Below, piece after piece: positions 45,536 through 55,081 of a stretch of DNA of 64,000 nt (positions within the stretch are counted from its first letter, which is position 1; every line of letters begins with the position of its first letter). The notes beneath the pieces are model-generated. The model ran no database searches, was not told where the DNA came from, and saw only the letters and a list, made by a program, of their open reading frames with translations. Both the position numbers and the translations under genes were made by a program. The stretch covers positions 110,223,070 to 110,287,069 of the forward strand of contig JBAIZL010000003.1 in NCBI GenBank assembly GCA_036971475.1, given 5' to 3'. This DNA is from Prosapia bicincta. Lineage: Eukaryota > Arthropoda > Insecta > Hemiptera > Cercopidae.

Positions 45536-46560
45536 TTCTTGAACTTTGTTGTCCATTACGTTCGGTGAATCTTATTAATCACTTAAACAAAGTTTATGAC
45601 TATGCGAACTTTAAATTTAGTAAATTTGTTAAAACCCGATCGCTATGTGCCGATCTTCATCAGTGTCTTCTGCTTGGAAATGTTGGGTCAAGCGGTGACG
45701 GTTTCAAAGGTAGGTTTTCGATAGTATCAAATAGTATGTATGATTTGTATTGTGTTTGTTCGTTTAATATGTTTGTACTTTGTGTTTTTGTATGTCTGTA
45801 AATTTCATATTGTTCTAGTGTGTTGAGATGTCGTCCTTTTTTGTTGATGTGTAGGATTTCTAGGTTATGGTAATGTGTATTTGTGTCCTGTTTCTTTTAT
45901 GTGATTGTAAAATGTTGAGTTGGTGTTCTGTTTGTGTTCCTTGACTCTTTGTTTAAAGCTGCGACCTGTTTGTCCAATGTAGATTTTTTTACATTCGTCG
46001 CATTTCAGTTTGTATACACCTGATGCTTGTAGTTTATCTTTGTTGTTTGTGTTGTATTGTTATTAGTTTAGTATGCTATTTTGTATCCTATTTTTTGAAA
46101 TTTGCGGGCTATTTTATTTATGTATTTTTTCCCCTTTCGGTAGAGTTAATTTTAGTGTTTTTTTTTTTGTATTTTGTACCATAGTTTGTCTATTATTGAA
46201 GTGTTGTATCCATTTTTGTATGCTAAATATTTAATTGTGTTTAGTCCTTTTTTTATGTTTTTGGTGGTCATTGGGACTTCTTTAAGTCTATGGAGCATGG
46301 ATCTGAAGGAAACGTGTTTGTGTTGGATAGGGTGGTTTGGGGTGTTGTGGATAAGAGTGTCTGTTGTTATGAGTTTCCTGTAAATGTTGAAGCTGTGTTT
46401 TTGTGTGTGGTTTTTTGTTATGGTTTTGAGGAAGTTTAGAGTTCGGTGGGTTTCAATTTCTGAAGTGAAGTGGAGTTTTGGGTGTATTTTATTAGTGTAG
46501 TTAAGGAGTTTTTCATATTGACGGGAGTTGCCTCTGTATAGTGTTATGATAACAAAACAC
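45536..46560 (-). mobile_element. PLE-C 3' half
   Basis: Minus strand from the end of the RT domain through GIY-YIG to the terminal repeat at 45536-45670. The terminal part contains CUGAUGA preceded by AGACA, and GAUCG/CGAUC, but the GAA is mutated (GGGU). 5' truncated. Confidence 0.7.
45700..46540 (-). pseudogene. PLE-C RT C-terminus and GIY-YIG (frameshifted)
   Basis: Read right to left: KLLNYTNKIHPKLHFTSEIE, then FNIYRKLITTDTLIHNTPNH and SFRSMLHRLKEVPM, the conserved region following the RT core; TIKYLAYKNGYN; a broken linker with stops near 46150-46050; then the GIY-YIG module (GVYKLKCDECKKIYIGQTGR, near 46020-45960) with HIKETGHKYT, and a short frame-changed tail. The YxDD part of RT is missing. 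Matches the tail at 13085-13365. Confidence 0.7.
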
Positions 46561-46949
46561 CAAACACCAAGATACTCACAAACAATACATCTATAAATCA
46601 GTGGTAGTAAGATACCTGGGGGGGGGGGGGAAGAGAGAGAGTATCAAACCCGCTCTAGTGAGAGAGAGAGAGACGAGCGATGTTACGACCAGAAATGGTA
46701 ACGATCTTGATTGCTGTTGCTTCATAAATAATAATATTTTCGTTTACTTTAATCATTTAATTCATTCAAATCTACTAATACATAGTTGGTAATTAATTAT
46801 TTTTCCAATAAATTACTCCATACACATATTTCAATAGTTAACAAAATAGGAATCGGAATTGACACTTTTATGAATGAAGAATTGAGTATCGACGATTCCT
46901 CGATACCACCTAGAATCGACGATTCCTGGAATCGAGAATCGGAATATCC

Positions 46950-46951
<2 letters not shown>
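46561..46951. other. G-run, GA-rich stretch and hAT-Ac-like end
   Basis: A 14-base G-run lies at about 46619, with GA repeats to 46670. 46840-46951 contains repeated GAATCG and GGAATCG words and ends GGAATATCCCTA, resembling an Ac-type hAT terminus (TAGGGATATTCCGATTC on the other strand). No transposase seen. Confidence 0.35.

Positions 46952-46999
<48 letters not shown>
46952..46999. repeat. (TA)n microsatellite
   Basis: TA tract between the hAT-like end and a PLE-B terminal repeat. Confidence 0.9.
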
Positions 47000-47001
<2 letters not shown>

Positions 47002-47640
47002 AAATAAAACTATTTACAAATACAAGAATAATTTATTGAATTTACAATTCAAAGCTTTTCGTTGGCAAACAGTACCAACATCCTCAGGAATACTAGAAAT
47101 TTAACATCAATCATACATTTGCAAACTAGATGCAACAAACAGTGTTGCCAAATTTATTACAATGTTGTCACACTATTACTTTCCTGCCCTAACATTACAA
47201 ACACTGAATATAGTATCAAATTTAGACTTTATTTGTATTTGTTCATTTATTAACTTATTATTAGTATTATATTTATGTATTTCTAAAGCCTCATAACTAT
47301 TTATTCTCAGGCCTTTGTTAATTTCTTTTACAAGCATCATATTATCTATATTAGGAAATATGGGATTATTTTTAATACAATGACTAGCAAAATTTGATTT
47401 ATAAATTTCTGGCTTTTTATATGCATTGGAATGCTCTTTATATCTATCTTTAAGTTTTTTCTTAGCTTGTCCTATATAAACTTTATTACAATAATCACAT
47501 TCTAATTTATATACACCGTTTTTTCATGCGTATTAATGATTTTATTATTATTATTTATTATATTTATTAATTTATTATTGGTATTATAAGCAAATTTGAT
47601 ATTGCTACCTTTAAACAATTTTGTTTAAAGTTATATATTA
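47000..47640 (-). mobile_element. PLE-B 3' fragment, second minus copy
   Basis: Near-identical to 2204-2757. It contains the GIY-YIG end (GVYKLECDYCNKVYIGQ, about 47525-47460) with frame changes, and the terminal repeat at 47000-47225. 5' truncated near 47640, where it meets an FB palindrome. Confidence 0.7.
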
Positions 47641-47654
47641 TAGTATATACATAT

Positions 47655-47880
47655 ATAAAGTTAATATATTACTCTTGTAAGTAATTTTATCCACCATTAA
47701 GTGTAATGATTTTACCTTGTGTGGTGAGGCGCCTTTCGGTCACTTGACCATTGTTGAATCACTCATTGTCGAACAGAGTGATTTGACAATGGTCAAGTAA
47801 CTGAAAGGTGCCTCATCACACAAGGTAAAATCATTGCACTTAATGGTGGAGAAAATTACTAACAATAGTGTAAGTACAAG
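47655..47880. repeat. FB foldback
   Basis: Imperfect inverted arms of about 100 bp (TAATATATTACTCTTGTAAG with its complement near 47870) around GTTGAATCACTCATTGTCGA. An older, diverged copy of the palindrome at 3952. Confidence 0.75.
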
Positions 47881-47999
47881 TAATATTATTTATAACTTAT
47901 TTTTATTTATTTTGTAAGTACAAACACTATTATTTATAAGTAATAATAATAACTTCATTTATTCACTTATCACTTACACTATAATGTATTTAAGCAAGA

Positions 48000-48215
48000 A
48001 CCTTACTTGGTAAATATGCGAGTTAACTTTTGAACACTAATTACAGTGTCTTCTTTATCAAGGATCAAAAGACACGCACGCAAACAGGCACATCCGTCTG
48101 CCAGACCGCCCGCCCGCCCTTCATTCGACAATGGTTAAGTGACCGAAAGGTGCCTCATCACATAAGGTAAAATTATTGCACTTAGTGGTAGAAAAAATTA
48201 TTTACAAGGAATAAC
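48000..48215 (+). repeat. FB half copy with C-rich lead sequence
   Basis: GCGAGTTAACTTTTGAACAC and CACGCACGCAAACAGGCACA precede the FB plus-sense arm (CGACAATGGTTAAGTGACCG and on). The same order, interrupted by a LINE, is seen around 52760 and 54863-54998. Confidence 0.6.
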
Positions 48216-48223
48216 AATAATAA

Positions 48224-48224
<1 letters not shown>

Positions 48225-48297
<73 letters not shown>
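48225..48297. repeat. (TA)n microsatellite
   Basis: TA tract ending where the first LTR-like repeat begins. Confidence 0.9.
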
Positions 48298-48298
48298 T

Positions 48299-48395
48299 GT
48301 AACATTTATAGAATGGGCTATATAATGTTGTTTAAGAATTGGAAGAATAGATTAGAAATAACTCACACAAAATATGTAATCGGAGAAATTCATTA
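48299..48395 (+). repeat. LTR-like direct repeat, first copy
   Basis: It begins TGTAACATTTATAGAATGGG; about 97 bp are nearly identical to 49675-49771. It then diverges, so this LTR is incomplete. Confidence 0.55.
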
Positions 48396-49674
48396 AGAAA
48401 TTCATCCAAGGAATTTAGGAAGCCGAAATAGGCCTAATACAGAAGTAAATAGCTTACAGATACGACAAAAGGAATCGACCAGTGGAAAATGTGAGGAAGA
48501 CCAGGGAACCTCGGAAAACTAGAGGGCACTGGTGATATCTCTTTGCATCATGGGAACACTACATGGGATATTGAAGGGAGATAAACTCAAACTAGACAAA
48601 ATAAAAATATAAGGATTTGACAAAACATAACAGAGTAGTGACTAAGGGTAATAATTTAAAATATAGTAAATAATTCAATTAAAAATAGATATCAGAGATA
48701 AAACGGAATGAGTACAAGTGCACTGCAGAGATAAAAATATGTATATTCTGGATGAGCATAACAATATAAAAAAAAGGGGAAATATAATTTGGAAAAAGGG
48801 GAATTTTGAATAAAATAAAATATATAAATAGCTTCGAGAAATATAAGTATAAAGTAATAATGTGATATAAAATAAATGTTTACGTGAATAATGAGGTTAA
48901 TGTGTTGATGTCGTCGATAATATGTTGAAATAAAATAAATGCCTACGTGAATAAGGGGAGATAAGATGAAATACCGTCATATATATGTAACAAAGTATAT
49001 TTAAGTAATAAAGAATTTAAAAATTAAAAAATAATAGTAATATGAAATTTGGGGTTAAATTTAATATAGTTGTGTTCAGATAGAATGGATAGATTTGTAA
49101 CTGAAGTGCGGTTCAGGTTAGGTTAAGACGAATTATCTTTAATTGAAAAAATTTATGATGAAGAGTTGGGAGGAAGCTAAGAAATATAGTAAATATAATA
49201 ATAAATATCAACCTATAAAGTTAATGAAATAATTGGAGGTATCGAGAGATGGGAGATAGACAAAAGTGTCTAATTATGTGAGTTTTAAAATAACATAAAC
49301 CTTTTAAGACAATTAGCTTGAAATTTTCAGCTCAGTATTTAATTATTAGAGAATTAAGATACAATTGTATCGTAGGATTAAGTTATAAGTGGACGAAAGT
49401 GGACAGATGAATGTATAAACGACTTTTAAGTGGACAATTATAAAAGTATTAAAGACAATGTACGACAAGTTAGCCAAATGTGTTGAGGTATAACTTACTC
49501 AATAAGAATTTGTTCAGTTAGTTATTAATGAAAATGGATTAGAAAAAAAATGTTAATTTAAATTTAATTTTTAAAAAAATGTATATTTAATCAAGCTTGT
49601 AGAATGTTAAAGCATGTATTAATGTAGATATTAAGAATATTTTTTTTTAATTTAAATTAAATTAGGGGACATTG
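48396..49674 (+). other. Region between LTR-like repeats
   Basis: AT-rich with no long frame. It ends with a purine-rich ATTAGGGGACAT just before the second repeat, like a polypurine tract. 48470-48530 is richer in GC and could be decayed coding sequence. Confidence 0.4.
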
Positions 49675-51100
49675 TAAAATTTATAGAATGGGCTAAATAA
49701 TGTTGTTTAAAAATTGGAAGAATATATTAGAAATAACTCACACAAAATATGTAATCGGAGAAATTCATTAAGAGATTGGTTAGATTAAATTAAAACTAAT
49801 TTTAGGTGAAAGCCTAGAAAAGGTTGTAACATATAAACAAGATTTTGAACTGTAAAATGCATTAGGAAATTTATTGGATCAAATAATCTAACAAATAAAA
49901 TTAGAACAAGATAATCTAATAATAATAATATATAAAAAATTGTAAACTTTATTAACATAGGGCATAAGAAATTACTTGAAGGAGAAGGTAAAACACGATT
50001 GTAAACAATGAGATAGAGGTTATGTTTGTATTAATCCATTAATCCATACCAAACATACACATTTCGGAATTATTACAAAAGTAAAAAGCAAAGACACTGC
50101 ACACACAAATAATAGTAATTAAATAATCACTGGAAGGTTTGTTGAGGATAGGATAGGTGAAGTAGTATGTTAACCAAATTAAAACGGGTGAAAACAATTT
50201 CGTTAGTTCATCAGATTTAATACCAAGAAAGTAGGTCAGTGTTACAGTCGACTCTAGTGGGAAGAAATGGAACCTCGTTATATGAAAACAAACGTTTATG
50301 GATAATTAATATGAGGTTTGGTGAAGGAAAGGACGCCATGTTTTAAACATTTTAAAAATAAAAACAACGCGTTAGTCTAGCGTAGGCAGCCGAACGAAGC
50401 GAAGCCATTCTTAGAGGCCAAAATCCCGTTTGAAGAATCTCATCAAAATTATATGAATTTGTGAAGAAACTTGGCCAAATTAAAACGAGAATAAGTGAAT
50501 TTAAAATCTATAATACAGTATTAATATAATTAAAGGAACAAAAAAGAATTTAATTGGGTGTGAAATATAAAATTTAAAGAGAACTGAATCCTGTATGAAC
50601 AACCAGCAAAACTCCGAAAATTGATAAGTACATAGCGCTATAAAACTAACCTTTAGTGAACTTTTAAAATTATAAGAAAACCTAAAATTGTACATTATTA
50701 GAATATCTTGAAATCAAATAATAGTTTAGTAGTAAGAAACCTAATCCAGTTCAAACAGTTTAGGGACCTTTTTGCTTATTCCAAATTTAAGATTTTACAT
50801 CAGGAAGCTAATTATTAAAACTATTTTCTAAATTTAATCTTGTTTATTAAAATTTATTTAATTAACCAAAGAGTTAGAAAATATAGCCCATGCATAAAAC
50901 CCCGAGATATTAAAGCCTAGGTTATAAAATCTTGTAACTAAAATATTAAGAAGTGAGAATAGTCTATTGTGTTAAAACTTGTTAAGTTTTATTTTTTTGT
51001 TCTGTTTATTGTGTAAATTGAAAAATTGTTAAAATTAAAAGAATGATAATTATTCCTGAGTTTTTGTGTTCAAAATATTTTTATAAAAAAACAATTATAA
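49675..51100 (+). repeat. Putative long LTR of a gypsy-like element
   Basis: It starts TGTAAAATTTATAGAATGGG after a polypurine-like tract and ends just before a primer-site sequence, giving a possible LTR of about 1.4 kb. No matching 3' LTR in the window. Boundaries are inferred. Confidence 0.45.
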
Positions 51101-51101
51101 T

Positions 51102-51120
51102 TGGCGACCAACGTGGGTCT
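51102..51120 (+). other. Probable primer-binding site
   Basis: TGGCGACCAACGTGGGTCT resembles the tRNA-Lys type site (TGGCGCCCAACGTGGG) used by many LTR elements, with one mismatch in the first ten bases. Confidence 0.5.
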
Positions 51121-51329
51121 AAATAAAGTTTATTTAGAGATTTTGAAACAAAATTAATTTAGAACTTTTTATATGAAAAACATTTGAACTGGAAATAGAT
51201 TTTAAAAAATTTGTAAAATTAAACAAACTGAGTTGAATAGAGTCAAGGCTAGGTTTAGTAGAATACAGTATATATATAAATTGTTTATTTTTGTATAATA
51301 AGTTTACTTACAACTAAAAAAGAAAAAAT

Positions 51330-52490
51330 ATGTCTGATGAAAGGGAATCGTACAATTTGCGGGGAGATAAAGCTAAAAAAACAGAAAAAGGGGAACAATT
51401 AGAAAAGAGTAGGCGGAAAAGAGTGATAGAAACAGAAGGGGCTGCTCAGGGGAGAATTGTTAGTTTTCAGGAGGGGATAGAAAACAGAGAGGAAAACATT
51501 ATAGGCGAGATGGTCGTTGTAGGGGACCAGGAAAAAGGGACTAGTTATGAATTAAGGTAAATAGAAATGGAAGGCACAGATATGCCAAACATTGAGGTAG
51601 AAGAAGCTAGGGGACTACCACTTGTACAAACTGAACAGGAATGAAGGGATAGTGAAAGTGGAATTAGTAATAATGATGAGTGGATTAAGAAAATGTTCGA
51701 AAGTAACCAGAACTTATTAAAAGAAATGAGAAAGGATCTAAATAAAAAATTAGATAAGATAGATGGAATGAGTGAGGATATGAGAGAATTAAAAAAAGAA
51801 TTAAATGAGAATATAGACGAAGTAAAAGGGGAAATGAAGGATATGAACCAGAAGTTAAATGAGAATTTAGAGGAAAATAGAGATGAAATGAGAGAGATGA
51901 AGAAGGATTTAAAATTTATAACAGATGAAATAAGGGAGGATAATAAAAAAATGATTGAGGAGATGAAGGAACAAATAAAGAGGGAGAATATTTTAATGAT
52001 GGACGGGATGAGGAGAGAATTAGAATAAAAAGATAAGGAGTTAGAGGAAACAGTTACAAAAAATCAGGAGGAAATTAGGGAGACATTAACGAGAGAGACA
52101 GAAGTAATTAAAATGGAGGTAGGGAAAATGGGGGACAAAGTAGAAAAAAACACAGAAGAGTTAGGAGAGTTAAAATTAAAGGTGAAGGGAGGAAAGAAAG
52201 TTAATAGATGAGCGTTTTAGGAAAGTTGAAGATGATAGGGAGAAAATATTAGGAGAGCAGGGAAGGTTAGGAGATAGAATTAAAAAAATCGAGAGTAATA
52301 ATGGTGAGCAAATAAGGATAATTCAGGTATCGTGCGGAAAAAAGGAAAAAAGTCCTAAGTTCAATGGGAGGAATGAAAATCCTATAGAATTTATTAAAAG
52401 GGTAGAGAGGTTTTTGGAAAAAGTATTGGGCGATAGGTATATGGAGGAAGGTGAGGATGAATGGCGGAGTAATATGGTTCTTCAAATCTT
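51330..52490 (+). pseudogene. Gag-like coiled-coil protein of an LTR element, broken
   Basis: Starting at ATG 51330 the frame reads ERESYNLRGDK, a start seen in gypsy-type Gags, then long Lys/Glu-rich heptads (51693-52190, for example MSEDMRELKKELNENIDEV). TAA at 51558, TGA at 51642 and TAA at 52026 interrupt it. After a shift near 52195 the reading continues (DERFRKVEDDREKILGEQ) into SPKFNGRNENPIEFIKRVER, the start of a capsid-like domain. It is cut off near 52490 by PLE-D sequence. No pol part remains. Confidence 0.6.
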
Positions 52491-52800
52491 ATTTTAAATG
52501 ATCTGGTCGTTTTCCCTATGTAAAATGCATTGCAGTCGTTACATATAATTTTGTAAATTCCTGATAGGTTATGTTTTTCTGTATTTGTTTTGTGGTTTGT
52601 GTTATTAAGATATTTTATTATTTGGTTTGTATGTTGGAGTGTAGTATTCTTTGTTGTATATGTTTGTTAGTTTTTCTATTTTGTTATTGGTGTATTTATA
52701 TTTTAGGTAATTTTTTTTATTTTTATTATTTTTGTGTTCAGGTTGTAGTGTTGTGCGAGTATTTATGCGAGTTAACTTTCAAAGATTGATAGTATCTCCA
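52485..52800 (-). mobile_element. PLE-D fragment with GIY-YIG start
   Basis: Minus strand 52575-52490 encodes SGIYKIICNDCNAFYIGKTT, a GIY-YIG motif distinct from PLE-A to C. Upstream of it (52576-52790) is a Lys/Asn-rich linker with stops. 3' truncated at 52485, where Gag-like sequence begins. Confidence 0.6.
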
Positions 52801-52823
52801 TTATTAAGCATCACTGACTGGGG

Positions 52824-52840
<17 letters not shown>

Positions 52841-52854
<14 letters not shown>

Positions 52855-54860
52855 CCAGGCGAAAAACCTATCAAGGTTATCATCGCCTAACTAAAGTTAT
52901 TTTTAATAATTATTTCAAAATAAAACTAACAAACTAAACAAAATAAAATAAAATAAATGTTTAATACTAATTGTAACTAAACGAAAGAAACTAAAATTAT
53001 ACATAATTTAAATATTATTAAATAGATTCAGGTGGCGTAAGAAAGCGATGACACGGTCGATAGCCGTGACATCGTCCCTTAAAACCACCTTTAAACTACC
53101 TCGAAGATCGTAACGTATATACAAATTTGTTAACTTATCACAATCAAGCAGGATATGCTTGATTGTAATATTATTTCTACAAAACGGACATAGTGGTGGA
53201 TCCTCATGTCGCATCAACCATCCATGCGTTATCAAAGAGTGGCCGATGCGAAGTCGAGTTACCACCACTTCCTCCCTACGATTCGAACGAACAGATGTCC
53301 TCCATGGTCGGACGGTATTTTTGATGTCCCTCAGCTTGTTTCTATTTACATTTTGCCATTCTTCATTCCAAACAGAGAATAGTGTAGTTTTAACTTTGCA
53401 TACAAAATCTGATGCCATCACACGTTGTGTCAATGGCAACATACCTGTAGCTAATTTTGCACCTTCATCTGCTTTAGTGTTTCCAAATATTCCGCAGTGA
53501 CCAGGCACCCAGAGAAATGACACCTCGATACCCCGTAATTGGAGCCTGTGTATTGAGCACAAGATGTCTCCAACTAATGGGTTCCTAGTGTACATTTCCT
53601 GAATAGCCTGGAGAGCACTTTTGGAATCGGAACATACAAGATATTTAGATGTTGCAGACGGAATTGATCTTAAAGCTTGGAAAATTGCATAAAGTTCTGC
53701 TGTAAAAACGCTACAGGCTGAGGGTAATCCATAAGTGAAGGTTTGTCCTTCCATATAAAATGCACAACCTATCCCATTGTCTAGTTTTGAACCGTCTGTG
53801 AATATAGTCACAGTATGTTGGTGATTTAGTTGGATTTGCAAAAACTCCTGATGAAAAATAACGTCAGGAGTATTGTGTTTTAGGTACCTGGACAATGAGA
53901 AGTCAAATTTTGGCATTCGTATTACCCATGGAGGGATGTAGCGTGATGATCGCTCGAATATAGGTGGAAGTTCTAAATTTAGATTGCTAAAAATACGGAA
54001 CGTTCTTATTCCGAAGGGAGCTGTTGAACGTTGACGCTCATTGTAACGATCCTCGAGGCGGTTATCAAAAACTGCTTTGAATGCCGGATGTTTAGGTTTG
54101 CTTCGAAGACCAGTGTAGTATGAAATCTGTAGCTTTTGACGTCGCATTGAGAGAGATGGTTCTCCAGTTTCAACTAGAAGGCTGGATATTGGGCTTGATC
54201 TAAAAGCACCAGTAGAAAGTCTAAGACCAGCATGATGAATTGAATCAAGGAGTTTCAAAACCGTAGGTCGAGCAGATGAATAGGCTATACAGCCGTAATC
54301 TATGAGCGATCTTACAACGGCGCGATAGAAGCGGAGCATACAGGTTCTGTCTGCTCCCCAATTCGTACCACTTAGAACTCTCAACAAATCCAATATCTTG
54401 CTGCACCGGGTCCTCAAATCACGCACATGCGGACTCGATGAAAGTCTTTTATCTAATAAAAGACCCAAAAATCTCACATTATCCGCGGTCTGAAGCCGCG
54501 TACCATCAAGATAAAGGATAGATTCCTGGTGTTGCCTGCGACGACTAAATGCTATACACTGGGTCTTCGAAGCCGAAAACTTGAAGCCCGTAGATTTGGT
54601 CCATTCTTGCAATTTGTTAATGACTAATTGTAAGGATCTTTCCGCTGTTGCCATACTTCTAGCAGCCACATATATGCAAAAATCGTCTACAAACAGGGAA
54701 CAATGGACCGGTGACTGTACGTTTGAAGTGACGCTGTTAATGGCAATGGCAACGGCAAACAGCGTCACACTCAACACGCCACCCTGTGGTACACCATTCT
54801 CTAGTTCGCAACGATCAGAATACATGCCTCCTAGACGTACACGGAAAGTCCTGTTATTCA
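52841..54860 (-). mobile_element. I-like LINE, 5' truncated, with poly(A) and 3' hairpin
   Basis: The minus-strand element ends in a hairpin (52857-52888), GG and 14 A's (T-run 52841-52854), next to (TA)n. The 5' end is truncated inside the RT at about 54860, where CACGCACGCAAACACGCACA of the FB lead sequence begins. Confidence 0.8.
52857..52888 (-). terminator. 3'-terminal hairpin of the LINE
   Basis: On the plus strand AGGCGA-AA-AACCT-ATCA-AGGTT-ATCA-TCGCCT forms two stacked stems (six and five pairs). It lies two bases before the poly(A). In several LINE groups a 3' stem-loop is the recognition element for the reverse transcriptase. Role inferred. Confidence 0.5.
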
Positions 54861-54912
54861 AAACGCACGCACGCAAACACGCACATCCGTACGCCAGCCC
54901 TTGATTCGACAA
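53008..54912 (-). CDS. LINE ORF2 fragment: reverse transcriptase and RNase H, 634 codons open
   Basis: The first about 18 residues derive from flanking repeat DNA; LINE homology starts at NNRTFRVRLGG. RT motifs: GVPQGGVLSVTLFAVAI (about 40-56) and catalytic FVDD (74-77), then FLGLLLDKRL. RNase H domain: FTDGSKLDNGIGCAFY (Asp about 370), FTAELYAIFQAL (Glu about 405), CSDSKSALQAI (Asp about 427), WVPGHCGIFGNTKADEGAK. Near the end, LCPFCRNN and IKHILLDC form the usual Cys/His motif. An RNase H behind RT points to the I-like group. The frame is undamaged over 1.9 kb, so the insertion is fairly young, but endonuclease, ORF1 and the N-terminal RT are missing. Confidence 0.85.
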   Translation of the reverse strand: MSNQGLAYGCACLRACVLNNRTFRVRLGGMYSDRCELENGVPQGGVLSVTLFAVAIAINSVTSNVQSPVHCSLFVDDFCIYVAARSMATAERSLQLVINKLQEWTKSTGFKFSASKTQCIAFSRRRQHQESILYLDGTRLQTADNVRFLGLLLDKRLSSSPHVRDLRTRCSKILDLLRVLSGTNWGADRTCMLRFYRAVVRSLIDYGCIAYSSARPTVLKLLDSIHHAGLRLSTGAFRSSPISSLLVETGEPSLSMRRQKLQISYYTGLRSKPKHPAFKAVFDNRLEDRYNERQRSTAPFGIRTFRIFSNLNLELPPIFERSSRYIPPWVIRMPKFDFSLSRYLKHNTPDVIFHQEFLQIQLNHQHTVTIFTDGSKLDNGIGCAFYMEGQTFTYGLPSACSVFTAELYAIFQALRSIPSATSKYLVCSDSKSALQAIQEMYTRNPLVGDILCSIHRLQLRGIEVSFLWVPGHCGIFGNTKADEGAKLATGMLPLTQRVMASDFVCKVKTTLFSVWNEEWQNVNRNKLRDIKNTVRPWRTSVRSNRREEVVVTRLRIGHSLITHGWLMRHEDPPLCPFCRNNITIKHILLDCDKLTNLYIRYDLRGSLKVVLRDDVTAIDRVIAFLRHLNLFNNI

Positions 54913-54998
54913 TGGTTAAGTGACCTAAAGGTGCCTCATCACATAAGGTAAAATTATTGCACTTAGTGGTAGAAGAAAGTATTTACAAGTAATAATAA
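54861..54998 (+). repeat. FB half copy with lead sequence
   Basis: CGCACGCAAACACGCACATC, then GATTCGACAATGGTTAAGTG and the plus-sense FB arm to (TA)n at 55006. It is the right flank of the LINE insertion and matches 48065-48215. Confidence 0.65.
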
Positions 54999-55001
54999 TA
55001 A

Positions 55002-55005
<4 letters not shown>

Positions 55006-55077
<72 letters not shown>
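55006..55077. repeat. (TA)n microsatellite
   Basis: TA tract ending three bases before the DUF7869-type transposon copy 2. Confidence 0.9.

Positions 55078-55080
<3 letters not shown>

Positions 55081-55081
<1 letters not shown>

Noticed and set aside
48470..48530. Possible integrase C-terminal reading (RNRPVENVRKTREP)
   Set aside because: Too short and degenerate to assign; only position between LTR-like repeats hints at it.
54581..54904. Plus-strand 107-codon frame
   Set aside because: Antisense to the LINE reverse transcriptase, with no family resemblance.
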